A stretch of DNA of 64,000 nucleotides from Volutella citrinella (taxonomy: Eukaryota; Ascomycota; Sordariomycetes; Hypocreales; Nectriaceae). Under the pieces are notes generated by a model. That model ran no database searches. It worked only from the letters and a program-made list of their open reading frames with translations, and was not told the DNA's origin. A program made the translations under genes and the position numbers. Location: NCBI GenBank assembly GCA_034401135.1, contig JAWZSP010000008.1, positions 2,232,001 to 2,296,000 of the forward strand, written 5' to 3'. Positions 53,193-64,000 of this stretch are shown piece by piece. Position 1 is the stretch's first letter. Each line of letters starts with the position of its first letter.

Positions 53193-54454
53193 CTACTCCA
53201 TCTCCGCCTCAATGACACTCTCCAAAGCCCGTGGATGTCGCGAGATACTGTTAATCTTGAACCCACAGTCCTTCATAAGCTTCCTCCACGCCTCCTCGGT
53301 CCGCTCCAGGCCGCTTGTGCAGCTCATTAGCGCCAAGTCCAGCGTCGTGGCAAGGTGCGACGCCCCCTCGGCCGGCAGCACGACCTCGTAGACCAGCAGC
53401 TTCGAGTATCCCGGCACCATGACCTTCTTGACCTCGGCGAACATGCGCGCAACGTCGGCGTCGGGCCAGTCGTGCGGCACGGCGTGGAAGAAGTAGGCCC
53501 GCGCCCCCTCGACGGGCTGCGGCTGGAAGAAGTCGTGCGCCAGCTTGCGGATGCGCCTGTCGAGCTTCTCCTTACCGTGCGTCGTCACCACCTCGGGTAG
53601 GTCCTCAACGACGAGGACTCCGTCGGGAAGATCTGGGTGGCGGTCCAGCAGGCGCTGCGTGTCGAGGCCCTGGGCGCCCCCGACGTCGACGAAGAGCGGC
53701 TTGCTGAGATCGGCATCCCGGACGAGGCGCTCCGTGTCGTAGACGTCGGTCCAGGGCATCTTGTAGTGCGTCAGCGCGGCCATGACGCCCTGGAACGACC
53801 ACCCGGCCTCGGGGTGGTCCTGGACGTAGCTGAAGAAGTCGCGGCCGTAGACCTCGCGGTAGTTGTCAAAGGCAGGGATGTCCAGCGGCTCCTTGTAGCC
53901 GTTCTTGGCCAGGAAGCGCGGGAGGTTGTTTCCGCAGGGCAGGGCGTGGTCCATTCTGTCGGATGAGTTAGACGTGACAGCTCAACGTCGGGGACTGGGG
54001 GTTCATCTTGTCGGTGCACGTACCCAGCTTTGATGACATCGCCCCCGTACGTCTCCTTTTGGCCCATGGCTAGGGAGAAGGGCGTGGGTTTCCATGTGTC
54101 CACTCCAGCCTCCTCGAGGTAGTACATGGACGCAATGTTCCTGAGGAATCGACGCAGCAGGTTGGGCTCGCAGCTGGGAGTGGCCCAGCCGAGAAGATCA
54201 TCCAGTGTCCTTGCTGCGCCGGGGTTCTCCTTGTCAGCTTCAGTCCATTTCGTCCAGATGCCCAGATCCTGCACCATCTGGATACCGGCAATGAGGCCAG
54301 CGTTTTCGAATGTGATGGCCCAGCTCTGCTCAAACGGAGTCTCGAGACGGGCAAGAAGTCGTCGGGCTGCCTCCTTGGCGGCGAAGCGATCGGCGTCCGT
54401 GGTGAACTGGTCTGGCTTGATCGAGTCAAGGACGGAGACGGTATCCGACGCCAT
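53193..54454 (-). CDS. SAM-dependent O-methyltransferase (class I fungal type)
   Basis: Exons 54454-54024 and 53955-53193 (68-nt intron) give 397 residues. It resembles fungal secondary-metabolism O-methyltransferases such as the sterigmatocystin 8-O-methyltransferase group. An N-terminal helical dimerisation region is followed by the SAM-binding motif FVDVGGAQGLDTQRLL, VVEDLPEVV, and the catalytic region AYFFHAVPHDWPD with the base His preceding DWPD. The reaction is methyl transfer to a hydroxyl, probably phenolic. It sits at the edge of a set with a P450, an alcohol dehydrogenase and a vanillyl-alcohol-oxidase-type enzyme, all acting on similar chemistry. Confidence 0.9.
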
Positions 54455-55311
54455 TGCTGCTGGGGATTATGTCGACAGCTTCTTAGCTCGTATTCCTTTT
54501 TCTTTTCGTTTGGTTACGTTTTGTGACATTATTTGATACGTTTATGCACGCGATATGTCACACTGAGGACAGCGAGGAGAAAATAGGGGGCGGCTTGGGA
54601 GAGATCGCTGCCTTAAATGGAGCCTGGGATGGATCATGGAGGAGGAGGCGGGCCTCGTGGTCCACATTTGACCAAGGTAGATGTAACCGTCAGCACAGAG
54701 ACAAGGTGTTGCTTGCTTGTGGATCTGATTCCTCTCTTTTCCCTCACGTCGCCCCGTAGCGCAGCAGGCCACTTGTGGGGAAAAGACGAAAAAGGGAGAC
54801 GAGGCAATCATGGGTTGCAGACCCCGTTGCGGGACCCGTCACCACTTTTCCAGCGGCTCGGGATCCTATTGCACCGGGAGGCTCCTTCGCGGACGTCGAT
54901 CACTGACCCACCTGTAGAGTCCAAACAGCGATCTCCATTGAGCGACAAGGGGGGAGATGTCGACTGCGGGATGATGGATCGTAACCCCTGCTTATATCCA
55001 AGCGATGACACCGACGCCCCCACACGACAACCAGGTACTCGGCCTGCAGCTGCGAATATTGCAGACCCATTCCCGGAAACGATTGCATGACAGGACATCT
55101 ATCAAACGGCCCCTAGTCGGGTGCCAAACATGTGCTCCAGCAACGCGCATGCCACCCTCGACCATGAAGTCTGGGATCCGCCATGTATACAAGAAGCGGA
55201 TATCCGCATTGCCGTTGAGTCAAAGGCCCAGTCCACAAAACACAGTCTGTTCTTCGACAAAATACCGTCTGTCGCCTGCTGTCCAAAAGCTCAACGCTAG
55301 CACCCGATGCC
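54455..55311. promoter_or_regulatory. Divergent intergenic region, O-methyltransferase/PTH11-like gene
   Basis: 857 bp between divergent starts. No CGG-N6-CCG palindrome was found, in contrast to the 40.6-52.2 kb block. No gene was seen. Confidence 0.5.
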
Positions 55312-56444
55312 ATGGCTGCAGTGCCTCCCGCCCTCGTCGAAAGCCGTGCCGAATATGCTGCCGGCTCCCTGATCCTCATCGTGCGCTGGCTCATCCGACT
55401 CCGGACACTCGGTGTCCGCGGCTGGTACTGGGATGACTGGTTCTCCGTCTCCATATTTGTGTGGCACACTTGCCTCTTCGCCATGGTCGAGTATCTCGCC
55501 GTCATGGGCGCCCCTCTAGGCTTCACCCAGGAACAGCGCGAGGCGTTGACGCCCGAGATGAGGGTGCAGCTCACAAAGGGCGCCCAGGGCATGTATGCCT
55601 CATTCTTCATCCTCATCAACTTTGTATGGAGCGCAAAGGCTGTGCTGATTGTCTTTTTTATGCGACTGACGTGCGTATTCTCCCGTCCTTCTATGCGCAA
55701 CCCGCTCAGCGCCAACCCAAGATGCATTGCTCGGAACAAAACTGACCTTGAAGCAGGCGCCAGACAAGAATGTACAACTATATGCTCGTCGTGGCAGGCA
55801 TTTCCGTCGCCTGCTGGGTGGCAGCGTACATCGCAACCTTTGTTCACTGCCTCCCTATCCAGAGAAACTGGCAGATGCTCCCCGACCCGGGCTTCGAGTG
55901 CTCAGCCGGCGTCGCCCAGAACATCGTCATCGCCACCGGAAACGTCGTCGTCGATGCCCTGCTCATCATCGTCCCCATCCGAACCCTAAAGGAGGTCCAG
56001 ATGCCTTTCTGGCGCAAGATTGGCATCACGTTCCTCCTCTCGCTGGGTCTCTTCGTCATGGCCATGGCCATCGCCCGATGCATCCTTTCCGTTGATAATG
56101 GCCCCGGCGTGGCCCAGTCCTCCGTCTGGGTCTTCCGCGAAGCGCTCGTCACCATCTTTGCCGTCAACGCCCCCGTTATGACGGCCCTGGTCCGCCGCGA
56201 CACCTGGCGGACACGAAAGACCGGGACCGCGGGCTCGGGATATCCCAGCAGGAACCCCAACAGCAAGTCTGGCGCCATTCCTCTGAACGACGTGGCAACT
56301 ATTGGGGGCTCCGGCACGAGGAGCCATGCACAAAAGGGTGGAGAGATTTATAAGATGACCGAGTTTGAGACGAGCAGCAGGGAGAGTACCAGCAACTTGG
56401 TGATTGAGGGCAACTCTAGAGTCTTGCCACATGGGCTGAGGTAG
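55312..56444 (+). CDS. PTH11-like/SAT4-family integral membrane protein
   Basis: Exons 55312-55670 and 55757-56444 (86-nt intron) give 348 residues. It has the fungal rhodopsin-like (SAT4) domain: LRTLGVRGWYWDDWFSV near residues 31-47, helices through AKAVLIVFFMRLTRQTRMYN, YNYMLVVAGISVACWVAAYI, and VVDALLIIVPIRTLKEVQMP, then WRKIGITFLLSLGLFVMAMA. Six or seven helices in all are followed by a polar cytoplasmic tail. No CFEM cysteines precede the first helix. Such proteins are candidate G-protein-coupled receptors, and many sit next to metabolite clusters. Its ligand is unknown. Confidence 0.85.
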
Positions 56445-56661
56445 TCGTAAAAGGATATGTAAAGCGTTGGTATGGGCGTTTATTGTTCACTGTAGGATAT
56501 GGATTCCCCTGTGTGCTCTTGGTTTGAGATGATACTAGTTAACAAGGCGTTAATGATTGAGACTAGGTAACGCTCCATAATAGATACGATAGGCTTGAAG
56601 TTGATCAATAATCGGCATTGTTGCTTCATGCTATAAACTCGTTGCATTCCGACCATTCCCC

Positions 56662-58459
56662 TCAAGCAACGCCCGCCATTGTCACCTTTGTTTCACCGTC
56701 AAGTGGGCGAAGCTCTTCTCTTGCTACCTCGGCGTCACGCAGAATAATGTCGGCGATTTTTTCGCTACGAGGGGTGAAGCGCGCCTTGAAAGATTCAGGT
56801 CTCATATTTTCGCTTTCGGTGTAGGCGAAGATGTCCAGTTTGATAGGTCGGCCCTAGGGAAACAAAAGCAATCAGTTGCAAACTTCCTTATGCTAAAGGG
56901 AAAGGTAAAATCGGGTAACATATGACTTACCTTTTCGTCTAACCCGGGCTCCATCTTGAACGCCCAGATCATACGGGCTATCGTAATGAATAGGCCTTGC
57001 TCAGCCAGGGGTTGACCGCTGCACTGCCTCCGGCCCCATCCAAAGGCATTGTGTCCCTTCTTGTTCGGATAAGGTCTTTCAAGGCCATTCAGGAATCTCT
57101 CAGGCTTAAAGACGTCGGGGTCGGGAAACTCTCGGGGATGCCTGTGGATGGCCCAGAGATTGCCAGTAATGGCGGTATCCTTGGGGATGTGGTAACCAGC
57201 GTACTCGTCATCTCGGATCGGGGCATGCGGGATACCTCCAAGAATGGTAACCGTCCGCCATCGCAGTGTCTCGTTGACGACGGCACGAATGTACGGAAGC
57301 TCATCTTCGTCCGACCAATCGGGGTATCGATCCTGGCCTACGACGCGGTCTAGTTCCTCCTGTGCCTTTCGTTGCACATCAGGGAAACAACACATGGCCA
57401 GAATCAGCGAGAGCGTGGAGCTGGTAGTTGTGTCGACACCGCCTCCAATCATGTTGGCCGTGAGCGAGCTGATGTCTTCGTCGGTGATGCCGTGTTCTTG
57501 CTGAGCGGCGATCAGACGCTTCGAGAAACTACCTTCTGCGCCGTTGGCAACCGCCTCCTTTGCGAGGGCGGCAAAGTATCGTTGGACATGCTTGGAGCCG
57601 TTCACCAAGGCCTGGGGTACGGGATATATCCATGCCGGTAACTTGGCTAACCATGGAATGACTTCCATTATGTAAGTGCAGGGGATAACGAAGTTGACAC
57701 CTTCCATGAATGCCAGCGTCACCTGAGCCACGGTGTCATTCATTCTATCGATACGACGTCCCCAGCCGAGAATGGAAACGATGGAGCACGAATAGCGCTC
57801 AATGGCGAGTTCGAACTGATCCGGAGTCTGCAACATGTCCCGCAGAAGGATCTTGGACTCGTTCGACTGCTGTGTGCGGTACTGCCTCACAACCTGTGAT
57901 CCCACAGCCGTATGCTATGAATGCAGCGCTGTCAGTCTTCTAGTGTCATTTTTCCAACGCTTTGTAATGCTTCATGTGGCAGAATTCATTTTGCAGTTGG
58001 GGCTATACATACCATAAGGCGTCGATGAAGTCTCCAGGCATCCCCGTAAACTTGACAGACTTGATTTGTCTCGGACATGTTCATCATGTCACCCATCATG
58101 ACAAAGTGCGGCCGCGACGAATAGATAGCAGCACGCTTTTCCAATAACTCGGATATCGACCAACTATCATTGCAAATGATGACAGGGCGGTGGCCGTTCC
58201 ATATTGTAATCATGGGGCTCTTGTAAAAGTCGGACCATTTCTCCCATTCGATCCATGGTCGACTCTTTGGGTTGACAAAGTAACTACCGAATAGAGGCAG
58301 AGGGAAAGGCCCCGGCGGGAGTCTCTGTCGCAAGTAAAGTACTCGCGCATACCCAACTGCAACCCAGAGCACTGGTAGTCCTAGAATGGAAGCAGGGAGT
58401 AAAAGCTGCAGACTGAGGTGGTTGGAGATGGCCTCCATGATGCCTTGGAGGAGCGTCAT
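56662..58459 (-). CDS. Cytochrome P450 monooxygenase
   Basis: Exons 58459-58013, 57914-56931 and 56853-56662 give about 540 residues. An N-terminal membrane anchor (LLLPASILGLPVLWVAV) is followed by the hinge LPPGPFPLPLFGS. P450 landmarks: I-helix MIGGGVDTTTSS, K-helix ETLRWR, PERF in DVFKPERFLNG, and the haem loop FGWGRRQCSGQPLA with the proximal Cys. It resembles fungal ordA-like microsomal enzymes. The 77-nt last intron carries two acceptors; the second gives the expected C-terminal strand (GRPIKLDIFAY). Start codons at 58534 and 58438 are also possible. It should hydroxylate a small hydrophobic substrate, possibly aromatic given its neighbours. Confidence 0.9.
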
Positions 58460-59534
58460 GCTTGTGTTAACCCGAGTGGACTGTGCAACAACAAGCAGCG
58501 GTAAGATGAAGCACTGAGAGAAGGAGTCTTTCAAGGTTGGCTTGAATTGGGTCGATGCTAATTAATTGCCACAACGAGATTGAGAGGATCACTGTCCGCT
58601 TTTATTCCCTCAGGGGGACTAATATCTTTGCATTGGGTAACTCATGCTGCAAAGTGATTGTCTAATAGCAAACCCAACCCCAACCCCTTCCACGTCATCA
58701 TGTGATGATAGATTGCGCGGGGCCCCGTGGGGACAGATAGATCACTCCTTTGAGCTCAACGGCTGCCCCAGAGTTACGATGGTGGAGATCGCCACATGAA
58801 GGGGTGGAGGGTATGAGTGACTGCTTCGTGCACATGCAGGGCCACTCTGTCGATGCTAATGGTCATGTAGATGATATGGGCTACTTCGTATTGGGCGTTG
58901 TGGAGATCAGAAGGATAGTCTACAAACTTTCTGTGGAATTAAACATTTACCAGCATCATGGAAACAATTTTGGCTGAACGGCTGGGTGGGTTCTAGCGTG
59001 ACTATGGCTTACCTCGGGAGCCAATCCGTCATTGCTGTCCCTCGGAGGTGGTGGTGGGGATATGGTGGGAGTGGAGACCGTGGGGCTGCACCACTGCTTG
59101 TGGGGTTGGAGCTGGCGTCGTGTGGAAACAAGTGGCCGTGGGGTTGTCTCTCGAGTCTCTCTCTAGCTTGCCCACGGGAGGGGTGGCTAAGGGGATTGCC
59201 CCAGTCGATAAACACTCACGCGGGAGTAGGATGGTTGCTTCTAGGCCGTGGGTACCTGAATCAGTGTCTGGAGATAGAGGTCTGGAACACTATTGTTGCT
59301 ATTTTCGTATACGTCTTGGACATGGCTTGCATGGAATTATTTACGGATTCAAAGACTATCTTGTCTACGCTACTATCTTCATTCGTGTATTCTAGCTACT
59401 GTGGCCAAATATGTCTTTGCTCCAACGTGAAGAATAAAAGTGCCTTAATTTCGTCCGTCGTACGTTCGCACCTTGTATTGATGTCGAAAATCTATCAAGG
59501 CATCATGGTTACGTTATGTTGCCCTATCCGACCA
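58460..59534. other. Intergenic, P450 upstream region
   Basis: The presumed P450 promoter and the 3' flank of the alcohol dehydrogenase. The ORF at 58986-59609 overlaps the dehydrogenase C-terminal exon on the other strand and has no domain. Confidence 0.5.
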
Positions 59535-60777
59535 TCATGCTGCATCGCTATGGAACGGTATTGTGTCTGGATTGCCAAAATGGACCACAATCTTTCCCGT
59601 AAACTGTAGAATGTGTCAGTCCTTTCGAGAAGCGTCAATGATCCTTCTGTGCAAGCGTCATGAACAATAACCTACATTGGCAAATCCCGTCAACAGCTCT
59701 GGTAGTTGTTTGAACTTTCCGATGTGAACCTTGGGCGCGACCAGGCCAGCTTGCACAAACTCGATGGCTTCCAGAATATCCTCGTGCGTTCCTACCGCTG
59801 AGCCCATGATCTTGAAACCAGTGTCAATGAGGAGCAAGGGGTGGAACGAAACAACCTGGTCCATCGGGGGAATCCCCACGCAGACAAAGGTTCCAAAGGG
59901 CGCGACAATGCTGAGAAGTGAGTTATATGCCTGCCCGGATCCCGCACATGCGAGAACTACACTCGCCCCCCGTTGCATTGTCGCCTTGTCCACTTCCTCC
60001 CGCAAGCTGGTCGTCTGTCGGGCATCAATGAAGACGTCAGCGCCAGATGACAGAGAGAGCTCGCGCTTGGCGTCGCCCACGTCGATTGCAATGACGCGAA
60101 ACCCCATTGCCTTTGCATATTGGATAGCCAAGGCACCAACACCACCGCCACTGCCCGATATAGCAACCCATTGGCCACCGACGCCGCCGCTATTCTTTAG
60201 TGCAGAGTAGGCAGTGACTCCGCCGCACAGTATCGGCGCGATGAGCTCGTCGGGCACTGTAATGTGTTTGGGAAGACGCAGCAGGTAGCGCGACGGCACC
60301 AGGGCGTACTCGGCGAACGTGCCATCAACCTTGCGGCCCGAATTCAGTTGCTGCTCGCACCGAACTTCTCCGCCTGGGTGCAAGCATCGTTGGCAGACGC
60401 CGCATATATCCCGTAGCCACGCAATGGCTACGCGATCGCCCACCTCCACTTGCGAGCTGGCCACAGCTTCTCCTACCTGTACGGCGTAGCCGACGCCTTC
60501 GTGCCCAAGAATATCTTTGGAGGGTCCCAGTTTCCCAGATGCCAGGCCAAGGTCAGTGCCGCAGACTCCGCTCACCGCCAGCCGCACAAGGACTTCAGAT
60601 GGTCCTGGAGAGGGAACCGGCACCTTGGACATCTCAAACTTGACACCATCGTTCCCTCGCTTCGGGTGGCAGCGTCCATTGTAAGCTTGTAGTTCATTGT
60701 GCGACGACTTTTCGCCTGGACTGTGTACTAACCACGACCAATACGGCATCCATGTTGCTTGGTATGTCGCTACTCAT
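59535..60777 (-). CDS. Zinc-dependent alcohol dehydrogenase (MDR family)
   Basis: Exons 60777-60729, 60685-59676 and 59603-59535 give 375 residues. It oxidises alcohols with NAD(P), or reduces aldehydes. Catalytic zinc ligands are Cys in VCGTDLG, the His-Glu pair in ILGHEGVG, and a downstream Cys in PILCGGVTAYSAL. Structural-zinc cysteines lie in CGVCQRCLHPGGEVRC. The cofactor site reads ISGSGGGVGALAIQYAKAMG. A C-terminal exon after a 72-nt intron replaces an early stop and adds FTGKIVVHFGNPD, matching the usual MDR terminus. The first intron is only 43 nt with a GTACAC donor, so the extreme N-terminus is uncertain; an ATG at 60753 is an alternative. Confidence 0.85.
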
Positions 60778-61342
60778 TGTGGATTCTTAAGGAGTGGCTG
60801 GTGCTTCTGCTGATATGGGACAGAGGGATGACGATAACTGATAGTCTCAGTTACGGACTAGTGGGTCCATGAAGAAGGACGGAAAAGACTTGTTTTAGTA
60901 CTGCCTGCCGCGGGTGATGGTCTCCACATGCCGTCGGCAACGTATTGTTCATCATGTCTGGAGGTGGGACCGTCGAGTTGTCTCAGATGGAGACTCTGCT
61001 GATGGCCTAGCCATCCCTCGGCCACGGTGACCTCTGTTCACGTTTTTGCCTCAATTATACCCGCTTTGCAATAGTCACGCCCCCCAAGGAGTGACCTCCG
61101 TTACCTGCTTGCGATTCTCTTCGAAGTGGAGACACCGTGAAAGGCGTTTATTTTCTTATTCTTCTTTCCTGTGGGGAATTCGCATCAAAACGAATCTTTG
61201 TCAAGGACGAGCTTGGCTTCATCTGGCATGGCATGAAAAGCCCTTGCAAACTACCACGGTATCATTCTCGCGACTAGCTACGTATTCTCCAGCTGTCACC
61301 ATTTACCCCGGCCCGGAAGTTGGTGCCTTGCCGGTCCGCATG
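60778..61342. other. Intergenic, alcohol dehydrogenase upstream region
   Basis: The presumed promoter and the 3' flank of the VAO-type gene. Nothing else was seen. Confidence 0.5.
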
Positions 61343-63507
<2,165 letters not shown>

Positions 63508-64000
63508 GGCGGGTCGTAGACAAAAGGTAGGTTAGTTTGACCGAAACAGAACGTGAATGTGGATTGAGAAATCTTAGTAAACTCGTTAGCAGCGTGTCGC
63601 GATAATGCGATTGACAGGCAGAACCAGTTACTGGCGAGAGGCATCAACCAGGTTTTTCAGGACAGTCCATGTCTATCATCTGATAAAGTCTCCATGATCA
63701 AGGCAGCGGTTGTGGATCTGACCCCACAACACCATCTCACGTCTTAACAGGAATAGGGCGCCTTCAACAGACGTTGAGACGGCGCTTCGCCGCGGCATGG
63801 CATCGTATGGCGGTGCCGGTGGGTCTGAAGATGGAGAGTGTGGGGTCCCCACAACTTAAGCCCAAATAAGCAAGGCGGGTCTGGGGCAGCTCGTTTGCTA
63901 TGCCCGATTCGAGGTGGGGCATGCCCCCGAACGGAAAGGAAATGGTGCAGCTGATGACATTGCCCGAGGAGACGCGTGGAGGGGAGAGAATCCACTTAGA
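63508..64000. other. Upstream region of the VAO-type gene
   Basis: The presumed promoter. Short ORFs only; the window ends here, so a neighbouring gene may share this region. Confidence 0.5.

Noticed and set aside
59658..59676. The stop at 59658 as the end of the alcohol dehydrogenase.
   Set aside because: A donor at 59675, a GACTGAC branch site and an acceptor at 59604 add a C-terminal exon with the usual family ending.
60686..60777. Reading the alcohol dehydrogenase from an unspliced upstream start (MPYWSWLV).
   Set aside because: That frame begins with sequence unlike the family; the spliced MDAVLVVTYNG start fits better, though the 43-nt intron is short.

Overview
The window looks like nuclear DNA of a filamentous ascomycete (Pezizomycotina, most likely a Sordariomycete). 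The signs are many 45-100 nt introns with GT-AG ends and GCTAAC/CTGAC branch sites, three dispersed 5S rRNA genes, and typical fungal families: Zn2Cys6 regulator, LysM protein, killer-toxin-like chitinase tail, PTH11-like receptor, FMP30, NDC80, PEX14. I resolved 27 protein-gene loci, three of them broken or truncated. Exon chains given below were checked for reading frame by hand. No tRNA, CRISPR array or intact transposon was recognised.

Layout. 1-4288 has no gene except a 5S rRNA. 4.3-7.7 kb holds an F-box protein and the Rad10/Swi10 (ERCC1) repair nuclease subunit. 8-14 kb holds a second, divergent 5S gene and a broken LysM/chitinase pair: both genes lost their 5' ends at one junction near 10.4 kb. 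13.9-22.4 kb carries two proteins of unknown function, a P-loop-less kinase-like remnant, a membrane TPR protein, a DHA1 MFS transporter and a third 5S gene. 22.4-25.1 kb is a long gene-free stretch. 25-36 kb is a housekeeping block: secreted GH47 mannosidase, a small conserved protein, FMP30, NDC80 and PEX14, the last with a 7-nt microexon. 38-39.6 kb is an alpha/beta hydrolase ending in AKL.

40.6-52.2 kb is the most interesting block. It holds a FAD-dependent amine/amino-acid oxidase (ending SRL), an MFS sugar-type transporter, a D-2-hydroxyacid dehydrogenase, a class II aldolase, a 2-oxoadipate dioxygenase/decarboxylase (HglS/DUF1338) and a Zn2Cys6 regulator. Every promoter region in the block, including that of the regulator, holds at least one CGG-N6-CCG palindrome. 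I propose a self-regulated catabolic cluster for lysine, pipecolate or a related amine, passing through 2-oxoadipate and D-2-hydroxyglutarate. The chemistry is inferred.

53.2-63.5 kb is a second co-located set: O-methyltransferase, PTH11-like receptor, cytochrome P450, zinc alcohol dehydrogenase and vanillyl-alcohol-oxidase-type flavoenzyme (ending SKM). It has no PKS or NRPS backbone gene, which suggests phenylpropanoid turnover or tailoring.
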